From Echinarachnius parma (Eukaryota > Echinodermata > Echinoidea > Clypeasteroida > Echinarachniidae), in NCBI GenBank assembly GCA_037951105.1, contig JBAMJV010003350.1:1-64000 (forward strand): 64,000 nt of DNA, in the 5' to 3' direction. Numbering within the stretch: the stretch's first letter is position 1; each line of letters begins with the position of its first letter. Both the position numbers and the translations under genes were made by a program. Shown here one piece after another: positions 35,801-47,053 of the stretch. Under the pieces are notes generated by a model that ran no database searches, was not told the DNA's origin, and saw only the letters and a list, made by a program, of their open reading frames with translations.

Positions 35801-38800
35801 GTATGCCATGGAGTTGGCCCAACACGGGGTGAACATTGTCCTGATCAGCCGCTCCACGGAAAGACTGCGTAAGGTGTCGACAGAAATTGGTAATGGTTCT
35901 TGCACATTTAAAGCTAACTATTATACTGTGGAGTGGGTGCATATTATATGTATTTTTTCCAGAAAGAAAAGGCCTAGAAGACATTCAATAATAATAGTTT
36001 GAGGCCATAACAATGTTGAACATTACAAAAAGCTGAACTTTCTTTAATAACCTGTGCAGGACAATTTTTTGTTTGTGTGTGACATTCATAATTGACACAC
36101 CCTGAGTTTTTTTGGTCCCAAAGTTGAATGGGTTAACGTAATCAAATCTAGTAATAAACTGACAAGTTCACAATGTACTCACATATATATGAATATATGT
36201 GTCTAGTTTAATTAAAATGAATAGTCATATGTCTGATAGTATTTTAAGTTAACTGATATATCACTCTCGATATTTAGCCATATTAATAAAGTAAATTTTA
36301 AAAATAATTGCATTATCCAGCAGAAACATAAATGCTTTCGTACCAGGGGCTACTCTTAATAAAGATTTCAAACGTTTCAGTATGAAGATAGCACTCTGCT
36401 TCACGTCTGCATTGAACTCTATCTAGATGCAAATTTATAATGACTCTTTTTACTTTTCGAAAAGCTCTTTTAGGCATTTTGGGGGCTTAATCGCCCCAAG
36501 CCCAAGATAATCCGACAAATGCTAAATTGCCTTCTTTTGACTTCATATATCTTGTTTGTTGATGTAGAATCTTTTTACGGAGTGCAGACCAAGGTCATCC
36601 GAGCAGACTACAGCCAGGGCGCAGAGATATACACCGACATTGCCGAAAACCTACAAGGCATGGAAATAGGCATTCTGGGTGAGTAGCATCAATACCTTCT
36701 GAATACCTCTAACCAGGGCTCCACACTAGCACTTGCCGACTTGCCTGGGGCAAGTAAAAAGTGATGTCGGGCAAGTAAAATTTCATAAGTGGTCTAGTTT
36801 GGTTGCCCAATCTTTTTACGGAGTGCAGACCAAGGTGATCCGAGCAGATTTCAGCTAGGGTGCAGGAGATCTCCAGCGACATTGCTGAAAACCTACAAGG
36901 CATGGAAATAGGCATTCTTGGTGAGTATATGGGCCAAAGCCAAAAGTAGTCAACCCAAGGGTACAAATTTCAAATTGAAAAAATCATTTTCTTTCATGTA
37001 TGATAGGAAAGGCGAGTATCTGCAGTTTCCGGAACTGTGTTCGGCTAAGCATACCGTCTCTCGGATTTCCTGTAATACACTTTTAAATAATGAAAAGCGC
37101 CCTCACAGCGCGACGGGACGGAATTTTGAAAAATTTGATTTATAAAAAAACTAAGATTCATTCTAGAAATATAGCAGTGTTTTTGGATAGCTCATGCATA
37201 GGACAATTGTACCACCTACATTTCGTATAATACTGCCCTCTTTAGTTGGGCAAAAAATTGCCTTATTCTGACATTTTTCCGTCCCGTCGCGTTTTGACAT
37301 CCATTTTTTAGCGTCACTCAATATTAGAGCAGTTATTTATTGCCATCTTCTCTGAAGTATCAATGAATTCATGCCCGAACACTTTTATGAGGTTAGAATT
37401 TCATTTCCTCTTTTCAGAAAAATTCTACGAGGCTTTGACATTTTCGCGACGGGACGGAAATTGCGCGACAGGACGGAATTTAATCCAGATTAAATCCCAT
37501 TTTCAATGCAATTTCATCACAAATTTTCTTTCTTCAACTATAGTTGAAAGAGAATAAAAAACAGTTTCATGTATTTTTGCTTTAAAATGAACTAATTTGC
37601 TAATTAACTAAAATTAATTTTGAGAGGAAAATATTCACATTATTTGGGTGGGAACCCTCCTCCATTAGCTATGTACAGCAGTGCTTCCACACTTACTATA
37701 AATATTTTTTCAGATTTTGTTTTAATTCAGTTTATTTTGAAATCCAAGCAGCAAATGATAAAAAATGCTATTTTAGCTAGTAGTATGTAATTTTTATCTT
37801 AAAACATTAATAAAGCTTTTTAAAAAAAGGAAATAAATTTGTATACAAAAAAATGCCATTTGTTTTGTACATGGTCCAATGGGTAAAATTTGTAATTTTC
37901 TCTTTTTACTGTGATATCAATACTAAATATGCTTAGAACTATTTTGTATTGGCCATTAGGTGAAATAAATGTTTAAAATGGCAAAAAAATTCATGAGGGA
38001 TTGAAAATTATTGCAATTGAAAAATTTGCCATTTGTTTTGTACATGACTAAATTTCCGTCCCGTCGTGTTTCCGTCCCGTCGCGCCGACACCACATTACA
38101 AAAATTAAATTTAAAAAAAAATTATTGATGTGGAAGCTTAGCTTTTTCTTGTGTTGAGACTGAACATTCATACCTTTCTTATGATGCATGGCAGGATTTA
38201 ACTGGGATTTTACTTTTGATAGAAAACAACATTGTTTGCAAAACAAAAAATTGTGTCATTCTATCGTTCCGTCCCGTCGCGCTTCAAAAACATGTAGTTA
38301 CCATGGCAACAGACTCATAATTTTTTCAATTTTTCTGTTTGATAACATTCATCACTTTACCCTGTCCATGTAACAACCACATTTTATCCAGTCACATCTT
38401 TATTTTTGTTTGTATGATCAAAATAGCTATCAAATTCCGTCCCGTCGCATTTGCCCATACTTTTGGCTTTGGCCCATATGCTAACATATATTCGTGTGCC
38501 CCTTATCCATGGTGCATGGTCTATTGGTCCATCTCATTTGGTCTACCACTTGACGTCACATTCGGTCTACCACCTGATGCCTGAAACTTCCATTCCCCCA
38601 ACTCCAAACTTGACCCCAAACCCAAGTGATAACCCTAGGCTAACTATAATATTACAACAAATTACTTTTTAAAATCATGAATGGATCTTCCACATGACTG
38701 GGTCCAGCCCTTCCTATAACGGTTCTGTTTCGCAGCTGCTTTTCATGCTGTGTGAGATTATGGCTGTGTTCATACTTGGAATGTATTGTAAGGTTTAGGG

Positions 38801-41800
38801 CATGATTTTGTGCCAGAAAGTAACAAGATTTGTATCTCAAGTGATACATGCCATTCTGTCTCATTTTTCAGTTAAACCAAAGGCAGATGAGTATCATGAT
38901 ACCACAAAGATGAATTATAACTGATTGTTTTTTCTAGTATTTAATGAATAATGAAAAATTAGAACGATGTTAACATTTTTCCCCCTTTGCCCTTTCCCCC
39001 AGTGAATAATGTTGGAGTCATGGATTACCCACAATACTTTCTGGAGATGGATGCAGACAGAATCAGACAGCTCATTAACATTAACATTGGTGCTGCTACT
39101 ATGGTAAGCAGTATTGATGTACTAGGGGCCAAGCGCCTCTCCGCGACTCACACTTTAGATCGGTAAAACTGAAGTTAGCGGAAATTAGCGATCAGTTTTG
39201 GCAAGAGAGTATATCTGCGCCTCGCACAGTATCGGCTACATCCGTAAATGTACAGTGGCTCTAAAAGCTTCCGCTAACTTCAATTTTATGCGATGCGTGC
39301 ACGCATCTATAGGTTCCTGTATAGAGTAATTGCTTGTGCCCTGAAGCATTTTGATGACCGTATTAATCGCATAAATAAACTTCGCTCACAGTGCGTACAA
39401 ACATATGCGTGATTGACTGACTCATCAATCAGTTATCCAGTGATCAGAATTTAGATGACACAGAGATTGGAGACATTCTATACCAGAATCAGCTAGGTTT
39501 TTCCATGTAGTTAACCTACCATACTTTCGGGAGAACTTGGCCTTACGGGTGATTCGTGAACCTGGCTACCTACTAAGCTTACTACCTACATGAACATGAT
39601 CAAAGCAAAGAGTTGTCTGCTGGCCAGCAGATCTCTCATTGGCAGCGAATAAGTTCAGCGTGGGTTTAAACTAGACTAATCACAATAGTATTTTATCAAC
39701 CAATTTTATCAACCACTCTTCAGATTTTGCATACATGTATGTCAACAAAGTTGCTAGATCCCTTTAAAGGGAAATTCCACCCCAGAAATGTGATGTTTGC
39801 TATACAATGAGGTCAATATGAAGAATCATGATCGAAAATCTGAGCCAAAACAGTAGAGCAATAAAAAAGTTATGACAGGATGAACTTTGCTCCGATTTTT
39901 AGTATCGTTCGCAATTGCTATCGATCGTGATGTCACTTGCGAGCAGCAGCCATTTTGACTTCTACATGGAAATTTTACAAAATTTAAATTTTCTTCATAA
40001 CAAAGCAAATGTATGAGCTTACAAATTCCAGTGAGGTTGGCCCATCGATATTCTTCTATGAATTCTTGAAAACAAGCAGAGACAAATTAATTTTTAGCAA
40101 CGAAAATGAGAAATAAGTGCATTTTCATGTACTAATGCCATGGCGAGTTGCTCGTGAATGATGTTGCATATGGCGGCAATTTTGAAACGATTGCTCATTA
40201 CTACATGATGTTCAAATAGGTATAACTCCCGTGTTTCTTGACCGAATTTGATCAAATTTTCACCAATTATTCCTCTTGTTCTGCTTATTCAAATACCGAA
40301 TGGTTTTATCAGGCCCGGAATACCCCTTTAAGCTAACAAATATTGATTATCTTTGCATACACAGGCAATGTATAATTACATTCTTTTACATTGTTGGGAC
40401 TAAGAGCACAATGTGAACCTTTTAGTTCAACTGATATGATTCCGAAAATTTTTGTAAAATATGTTGTAGTATTATTATTGTTATTATCGTCTATTTGTTA
40501 GATGACGAGAATAGTCCTGCCTGAAATGGTGGCTCGGAGGAAAGGGTTGGTGGTGAACATGTCTTCTGGCACATCGATACATCCCAGCCCACAACTTGCC
40601 GTCTACTCGGCTTGCAAGGTGAGCACTCATGTAGTGTAACTGTCAAATTTAGCCAAAATCACTTGGAGCTTTCACACTTCTCTTGTACCTTGTTGTTTGG
40701 ATTATGGCAACAGAAGAATGAAATTATGGGTTCTGATTTTTCAAATGTCTCCCTAATTGTGGGGATATTTCAGATCAAATTGAAAAGCATTCCAGAAAGT
40801 AAAAAGTATCCAAATTTGGATTTGGATACTTCAACTTTACATAGGATACTTCATGAGAACAATCCTTTTTCCCTTTTCACTATGAAATCATCACTAAATA
40901 TTTTGTAAGATTCCTTAGAACTGGATATAATCATACTGTACGCAGATGTACGTGGATGTATTTTCCCAGGCTCTTGAATATAAGTACAAAGACAAGGGTA
41001 TCATAGTCCAAACCCTGCTGCCATCATAAGTAGCAACCAAGATGGCTAACGTTTGAAACATCATGCTTCGGTATTGGTATTGGTATTGGTTAAAGTGCTG
41101 TACAGTTGTTTCTAGGTGCATTAATCCTGTATTATTTCTGTTGCCTAGACGAACGTGGATGTATTTTCCCAGGCTATTGAATACGAGTACATAGACAAGG
41201 GTATCATAGTTCAAACCCTGGTGCCAACCTACATTGCAACCAAGATGGCCGTCTTTGGCGACACCATGCCCCACTCTCTATGTCTTTTTTTTGGTTAAAT
41301 AGTTGTTGATGATCTCTCTATTTAATAATTATTTTAACAAAACATCACATGCACAATTTTTATTAAAAATGGTTGAAACCAATGAGTTTTTAGAGAGCGC
41401 CCTCTTTAACGGCTCTTTTTGAATGATAACACGCTTTTTACTTACGGTAGTCATTTATAATTTTGTATACCTTTTGAGCATGGTGGAGTTATAATTATTA
41501 GTTTGTAATGTAATGGTGCAGGCTTTGGTTACTTAAATTCAGTTGACCAAAACTGTACTCTCTATACCAAAACTCAACTATCCCTTTAAGTTAATATGCT
41601 GTACAATCGTTTCTCAATGTATTAATCATACGGTATATTTTCTTTGCAGACATACATCGATGTGTTCTCCCAGGCTCTAGAGTACGAGTTCAAAGACAAG
41701 GGAATCGTAGTCCAAACCCTGCTTCCGTCCTACGGCACAACCAAGATGGCCGACTTTGGCAACACCAAGCCCCGCTCGCGTTTTTCATCCCCTACATTTA

Positions 41801-43867
41801 AGTTATTGTGCTGTACAATCGTTTATAGATGTATTTATCCATCACTATTTTCTTTGCAGACGTACATAGATGTGTTCTCCCAGGCTATTGAGTACGAGTA
41901 CAAAGACAAGGGAATCGTAGTCCAAACCCTGCTGCCGTCGTACGTCGCAACCAAGATGGCTGACTTTGGAAACACCATGCCCCGCTCTCGGTTCCTCATC
42001 CCATCGGCTAGCGTGTATGCCAGGCACGCGGTGGCTTCCATAGGCCTCTCCAACCGCACTGCTGGCTACTGGCCTCATGCTGTACAGGTAAGTACTACTT
42101 CTCATACTGTCTTATGCCCGGCGCAGACAGAGCCGACTCGACCCGATCCGACTGGTTTTCAGCCTGATTAACTCAGTATGCGCTGCCTCAGGACTCCGGT
42201 TTTGCCAGTCAAGTACCAGTCGGAGGTCATTCAAGGCCGATTCAACATATGTTGGTTCGGCTCCGACTTAGCGAAACTGACTCTAGCCTGACTGTAAACC
42301 AGTTGGATCGGGTCGAGTCGGCTCTGTCTGCGCCGGGCTTAACATGTAGGTCAAGCACAATTATTAAAGGAAAAGTAGTGTTTTGGTTCAGAGGGCGCTT
42401 CAAAAAATTCCTTTTTAGTGCCATAAAGGAAGAACTGAAGGTCAGTCCTCATGCTACTATTACTTCTTCTTATGCTACTACTAGGTCAAGTGCATTTGTT
42501 ATCCAAACGCTCTTTATAATTATTGAAGGAAAAATTGCTATTTATCGGGGTTTTGATCACTGACCCGGACTTTGGCAGCACCATTTCCTCGCTCTCAGTT
42601 CCTAATCCTGGGGGGTGTTTCACAAAGATCCTAAGTTGATCTTAGCACTAAGATGGTCTTAAATATTATGGAAAGCCATTAGTGTCTTGAAAAAGTTTTA
42701 TAAAATGTATGTTGAAATGCATAAAATATTGATTCAAATCATATATATTTTCTTATTATCAAAGAGATTCATAATCTTCACATAAAATTCATGAAATCTC
42801 TTTGATAATTAGAAAATATATATGATTTAAATCAACATTTTATGCATTTTAACGTAACTTTTACAAAATGTTTCAATACACTAATGGCTTTCCATAATAT
42901 TTAAGACCATCTTAGTGCTAAGATCAACTTAGGATCTCTGTGAAACACCCCCCTGTTGGCTAGTGTTTATGCCAGGCAGGCTGTGGCTTCCATAGGCCTC
43001 TGCAGCCCCACTGCTGGCTACTGGCCTAATGCCGTTCAGGTCAGTACTCTTACTACAGTCTGACCGGTTCATTCGGCCACCATTTGACTGAAAATTTCAT
43101 CTAGCAGCCAGCGATCTCACAATATGTTCTCTGTTTTCTAATCTGTTTTGTGATTAATGTACAGCCAACAAATCTAGCATGAAGCAGAAATTCCTGTATT
43201 GCTTAATATTATTTCCATAAAGCATCAAATAATCACATAAACCAATTAAATATATACCTCAATTCAAGAAAATTCCAGACTTTCTAACAAAATTCCAGAC
43301 TTTCTAACAAAATATAGAAGTTTGGGTATAAATCCCATATCTACAATTCAATAATCTGGAGAGACGGTTTCCAGTCCTGACATAGCCGGATAATGAGGCA
43401 GGACTGTAGCCTACGTCAAAGCACACTTGCAACTACACATAAGGTTCCTTCATTCTGTCCATTATTATCTTTTGTGGTATTGGCATAACTTACACAGCCC
43501 TAAAAGTTCCCCCAACCCTACTGCTAATCAATTACTTAATAGTTGTGAATGTAATTTCAATCATTGAATGACCTGTATCATTGCAGCCCTCTTGTCTCAT
43601 GCTTTTTTTTCCTCACAATTTAGCCTGTTTAGGCCAAAGCAAATTTGTGTATAGCCCGAGATACCTATTCTTGTTCAAATCATGTTACGTTTTTCATTGC
43701 AGGCTTGGATTGCGAAACAGATTCCGCGAGACACCTGGATGTGGGGAGCTAGCGTGCTAAACAGCGCCCTCGCTCGGCAGGCGGTGTCCAGGAGGAAGCT
43801 GAAGGTGTCCAAATCAAACTCCCGGGGCAGGCTGGCTGAAAAGGCTCTGGCTGGGGAAGCATCATGA
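32875..43867 (+). CDS. HSDL1: Hydroxysteroid dehydrogenase-like protein 1 (SDR family), seven exons
   Basis: Exons 32875-33088, 35767-35889, 36568-36678, 39003-39103, 40502-40618, 41860-42087 and 43703-43867 have GT-AG introns with consistent phases (1, 1, 1, 0, 0, 0), giving 352 residues. The N-terminus ([15 protein letters not shown]) and hydrophobic first 50 residues match vertebrate HSDL1 (330 aa) better than HSD17B12. The Rossmann NAD(P) motif TGCTDGIG is at 74-81 and NNVG at 151-154. The catalytic set is Asn177, Ser205, Tyr218 and Lys222 (YSACK). I recall human HSDL1 having Phe218 and being inactive, so this version may be an active oxidoreductase. Vertebrate HSDL1 is reported mitochondrial; the related HSD17B12 and HSD17B3 are ER enzymes. 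Introns are full of transposons, and exons 3 and 6 have decayed tandem copies. HSD17B12-like is the main alternative. Confidence 0.9.
33157..34961. repeat. Giant palindrome in HSDL1 intron 1
   Basis: Arms at 33157-33879 and 34239-34961, each 723 bp, appear identical where I compared them, and both encode the same 123-residue open frame (33338-33709 on +, 34409-34780 on -). The 359-bp spacer is unique. The outer ends carry a small palindrome (GTAAATGGTCC and its complement), and each arm has three tandem copies of a GGATACGCCGTATCAGAATTC-like unit of about 20 bp. The 123-residue frame resembles no family I know and is probably incidental. It is either a very young foldback element or an assembly hairpin. 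Confidence 0.95.
35120..35400. repeat. G-tract dispersed repeat, copy 1 (HSDL1 intron 1)
   Basis: Contains three G tracts (about 35173-35186, 35279-35287, 35342-35361), GATCATTGCCCAA and TACGTACGCCCCC. A relative lies at 45403-45632 in reverse order. It has no coding potential; Gly- and Pro-rich frames arise from the tracts. Confidence 0.6.
36809..36920 (+). pseudogene. Decayed tandem copy of HSDL1 exon 3
   Basis: About 130 bp after the real exon 3 (36568-36678), the sequence repeats it at high identity (TTTTTACGGAGTGCAGACCA; then AACCTACAAGGCATGGAAAT) with a GTGAGT donor. The acceptor AG is replaced by CCC, one base is gained, and a TAG falls in frame, so it cannot be used as an exon. Element Q is inserted right after its donor. 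Confidence 0.92.
36927..38479. mobile_element. Element Q, inverted-repeat transposon with eight internal GC-rich motifs
   Basis: Ends are ATATGGGCCAAAGCCAAAAG and its complement (22-bp inverted repeats), 1553 bp apart. Inside, the motif GCGACGGGACGGAA occurs eight times: on + near 37110, 37446 and 37465, on - near 37278, 38053, 38070, 38267 and 38435. All else is AT-rich and non-coding. The repeated motif may be a transposase-binding site, but the superfamily is unknown. It sits in HSDL1 intron 3, next to a decayed exon copy. Confidence 0.88.
39705..40331. mobile_element. MITE C fragment abutting TTAA MITE family O (HSDL1 intron 4)
   Basis: 39705-39767 is the 3' end of family C (TCAACAAAGTTGCTAGATCC, then CTTTAA). 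At the same TTAA, family O starts: TTAAAGGGAAATTCCACCCC at the left and GGAATACCCCTTTAA at the right (40331). The body of O (39764-40331, 568 bp) has no coding capacity and no second copy in the window. Confidence 0.85.
40946..41285 (+). pseudogene. Two decayed copies of the HSDL1 exon 6 5' half
   Basis: Copy a (about 40946-41060) follows an AG, keeps [17 protein letters not shown], and meets a TAA in frame in place of the YVATK Tyr. Copy b (about 41149-41280) also follows an AG, keeps [17 protein letters not shown] and [14 protein letters not shown], then ends without a donor. Both lack the second half of exon 6 (GYWPHAVQ). Confidence 0.88.
41293..41589. mobile_element. MITE family A, copy 3 (left half missing)
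   Basis: The right half of family A, from TAGTTGTTGATGATCTCTC to a TTAA end (ACTATCCCTTTAA at 41577-41589). It separates copies b and c of HSDL1 exon 6. Confidence 0.8.
41650..41800 (+). pseudogene. Partial copy c of HSDL1 exon 6, fused in frame to the real exon
   Basis: It follows a good acceptor (CTTTGCAG) and encodes [18 protein letters not shown] to NTKPRSRF, then runs on with no donor and no stop through the 60-bp spacer into the complete exon 6 (41860-42087). A read-through exon of both copies would stay in frame and would duplicate about 50 residues of the SDR fold. Splicing to 41860 alone gives the normal protein, which I prefer. Confidence 0.85.
42112..42340. mobile_element. MITE family J, copy 1
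   Basis: Inverted ends CCCGGCGCAGACAGAGCCGA and complement, flanked by TTA on both sides, fitting a 3-bp TTA target (Harbinger-like). Just after HSDL1 exon 6. A second copy lies at 46845-47053. Confidence 0.85.
42560..43039 (+). pseudogene. Copy e of HSDL1 exon 6, split by a hairpin MITE
   Basis: The piece 42560-42608 (GACTTTGGCAGCACCAT) and the piece 42955-43039 (GTTTATGCCAGGCAGGCTGT to GCCGTTCAG, followed by GTCAGT) are the two parts of an exon 6 copy, separated by the hairpin MITE at 42609-42955. The 5' part of the exon is absent. Confidence 0.85.
42609..42955. mobile_element. Hairpin MITE inserted in exon 6 copy e
   Basis: Nearly the whole 347 bp folds back on itself: the left end GGGGGGTGTTTCACAAAGAT and its near-complement at the right, with arms of about 150 bp. 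The interior includes TATGGAAAGCCATTAGTG, related to the tandem units at 17605-17950. Confidence 0.9.
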
Positions 43868-44000
43868 AATCAACTCAACTCAACCCAGTTACAGGATTTA
43901 GACTACTAGATGTCAGTGTAACCACAAAATAACCCTTTTGATATCTGAATCCTTCAAGTATAGTTGTTATCATTATCATAAGTACTGAAATGCTTACAAG

Positions 44001-44180
44001 TACAGTCAAACCTGTCTTAGTGGCCACCTGTCTATAGCAGCCAACCTGCCTATAGTGGCCACTAAAAATAATCCCTGCAGAGAAAAAAAACAATGTTATG
44101 GAATCTGTCTGTAGAGGCCACCTGTCTACAGTGGCCACTTTTCTTGCTTTCCTTTGGTGGTCACTATACACAGGTTTGAT
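44001..44180. mobile_element. MITE family K, copy 1
   Basis: Ends TACAGTCAAACCTGTC and its imperfect complement (ACACAGGTTTGAT), with repeated GTGGCCAC and CTGTCTATAG inside. Copy 2 is at 52096-52274 and a truncated copy at 52401-52500. Confidence 0.8.
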
Positions 44181-45402
44181 AAGTAGTAGCCATATAAATA
44201 TTGGTTGGATTCAAATGGCGAAGGGGTGAATTTTCTGTAACACTGTGATGCTTTTCTTGTTATTCCCCTCAAGCTAGTGACAGGGTCTAGGATTTAGACT
44301 ACTCACTTGTGCCATGCAGACACACATGTTGCAAATTTATTAAAACATAAACAAGCACAAGGTTTCTAAATTAGGGTCTAGAGACCTAGGGGCAGAGACG
44401 GGGGAAGTATCATGAAATCAAATTATTTCAAATAAAACCAGTTACTGCAGGATCTAGGATCTAAGGTCTATTGTTTATATTTTTAGATATTGTTGGTTTC
44501 CATTTGTACATGAGTGCACAAACAAAAATGCACATTACATTTGAGTGCACACTGTAAGTCTGTAGTATTATTAATTGATTCTACGTATAAGATACTTATA
44601 CAGATTGATTAGCTGCGTACCAATTTTTCTGGTATTTTTATAGTTACTTTTTTTTTTATAAGAACAGTTTTATTCTCTTCTTAAATAACATATGCAATAC
44701 TTCCTTTTGGATTTATCTTTAATATGAGAGCTGAAAATATCCTTTTTATAGATATGTGTCTTTGTATATCGGAAAGGAACTAACGTAAGAGTTGATTGTA
44801 AGCTTTATGAATGTTCTTATTGTAATTATATGGTTTTTTATATATTGTTAGAGATTTCTTCATCTTTTCAAGAAAATATGAGCATAAATACACGTACATG
44901 TACTTTAACATGTTTAGGCTGAAGGGTCCACTAGGAGTTCAACAAGGTCACCTTTTAAAAATGTAAATTAATATCTTGATGTTTATAAACAAAGTTACTT
45001 GACGTTACTTGTATGTAAACCAGGGTCAGTATGCAATTAAATATTATAACAAATAACAATAATTTAGACTACAAAATGTTGTATACACAATGTACTTCAG
45101 ACTTTTACTGAAGTAAAAAGAAATGTAATAATACTGATGTCTCGATCTTGGCACAATTTCAGAAAAATTAATTGACACAAATTTTGCAATATGCAATATG
45201 CAAATTTTGGGCAAGTAATTAATTGAAGCCAAAAAGTAAGTAATGTGCTTAAATTTGTTACTTCAAGTATTGAACTGAACACCGTCCCCCGGGTCAATTG
45301 GGTATCTTATGAAAGTGAAGAAGAAAGTTGCTCTTTTTTATTCTTTTATCCATTTTTTTTCCTTCTTCTTTTTGTAATATTTTGTACGCAATGACGTCAC
45401 CC

Positions 45403-45632
45403 TCTTGTGGAATTCGAGCCCCCTTATACCACTCCTTTTTGGGGAAAATGGATCAATGCATGACATTTTAACTGCAGCCAGGGGGGGTGCGTACACCCCC
45501 CCCCCCCCCCCCGAAATTGAAAAAGGTCCACTTTTTATCAGTCCCGGCCATATAAACCAGTGGTCTTGGGCAATGATCGATCTTGTTGACGACCCCCCTC
45601 CCCATGACAAATCCTGGCTACGGGCCTGGTAG
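45403..45632. repeat. G/C-tract dispersed repeat, copy 2
   Basis: Includes GGGGGGGTGCGTACACCCC followed by a C run (45497-45512), GGGCAATGATCGATC and CTACGGGCC. Related to 35120-35400. Gly-rich open frame on the minus strand is a by-product. Confidence 0.6.
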
Positions 45633-46509
45633 GCATCAGCTACCCCCACACTCCCCTCAACAGTGATTTACAACTCAATGCCGTTAATTTCAGCAGTTTT
45701 GATTCTACATACCAGCATACAGTACGATTTCTTATCTGCAAAATTGATGTGTTTATGGATTTACATTTTCCATATCATGCATTACTGAATTGGGCATTTG
45801 TGTGTTTTTGTAATTTAAAATTCTAGTGCAAGCAACCCAGCAAAGTTTTTCAAAACAAAACCTACTATAACTAAATTCAAAGGGCAGAGGCAATGTGCCA
45901 TGAACAATACTTAACATAACTGAAACTAGTTCAAGTACCCCATTATTTCAACCCATCTACTATAATAATGGTGATGAAAATAATGTCATATTGTGCCATA
46001 CAGGATACTTAAATAACAACTTAATTGTCTTAATAGTTTTGTATTTAGTATATTTATATTTGGTGCTGACATCAAGATGTGTAAAATAGTTTTTACATTA
46101 TTATATTAAATTTATCTTAGTACATGAACTATTTGCCATGTGTGACTCTTGGTTTTATGGAGTAAATATCGTCGGTTAAGAGAGAGAAGAGTGCGAAGTC
46201 ATTTGTGTACTTCGGGAGTGGCTTTGTAGAAACCAAATCAAACTGTTTTATTTTTGGTATGAAGAACTAATTTTAGTTAAAAACTTACTAAAACCCTTCT
46301 CACTCTCACCCCACAATATTCAATGGATAAACTTCAGAACCAAATGCACTCGACCAATTGCTTATGGCAAGTGAAAGTAAGTGAAGGACATTTTGGAATC
46401 ACTGCATGATCAAAGGAACTCAAATGTTGCAAATGTATTGGTAGTGGATTGGGACCATTAACATTTGAAAGCATACAAATGAAAACCTTGTAAGAGGGGT
46501 TTGTTTATA

Positions 46510-46742
46510 CAGTGGAACCTCATTATAACAAGCTCTGTTATAACGAGGTATCTAATATAGCGCAGTAATCTTATAGGTCCAGGTTCTATTTTTGTTTGTA
46601 AGCCAGGACACAAGATATCTGATATAACGGGGATTTGATGGGCCTAAAGTTCAGTGCACGCTATATAATATAGCTAATTCTTATATAGCGCATTTCTGAA
46701 ATAACAATGCGTTCAAATGCGTAATAATGAGGTTTCACTGTA
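46510..46742. mobile_element. MITE family L (mariner-like ends)
   Basis: Ends ACAGTGGAACCTCATTATAA and complement (ATAATGAGGTTTCACTGT) flanked by TA. Such ends are typical of Tc1/mariner-derived MITEs of animals. No coding capacity. Confidence 0.85.
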
Positions 46743-46844
46743 TCGGAGCTCTTTTAATAAAGTGGTGATTGTGGACTATTATTCTACCTTTCTGTTGTTC
46801 AAGGAATTTTTCTTTTTGGCCTGTCCTCCCTTCAATGACTTTAA

Positions 46845-47053
46845 AGCCCTCCGCACACAGAGCCGACTGGTCTTCAGTCAGGCTAGAGTCGGTTTTGCTC
46901 AGTCGAAGCAGATTCAACATGTTGAACTGGCCTCGAATGATCACCGACTGGCTCTTTACCGGCAAAACAGTAGTCCTGAGGCAACGTATACTGAGCTGAA
47001 CCGACCAAAAACCAGTAGGATCGGGTCGAGTCAGCTCTGTGTGCAGAGGGCTT
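46845..47053. mobile_element. MITE family J, copy 2
   Basis: Ends GCCCTCCGCACACAGAGCCG and complement, flanked by TTA. The interior matches copy 1 in the GATTCAACATGTTG and GACTGGCTCTTTACCGG regions, diverged. Confidence 0.8.

Noticed and set aside
36918-38246. Short frames in element Q with repeated RRDGN or SRRDG peptides
   Set aside because: They come from the repeated GCGACGGGACGGAA motif, and are not continuous over the element.
32875-43867. Naming the SDR gene HSD17B12
   Set aside because: The N-terminus, the length to the catalytic Tyr and the GYWPHAVQ end fit HSDL1 better, although the two families are related.
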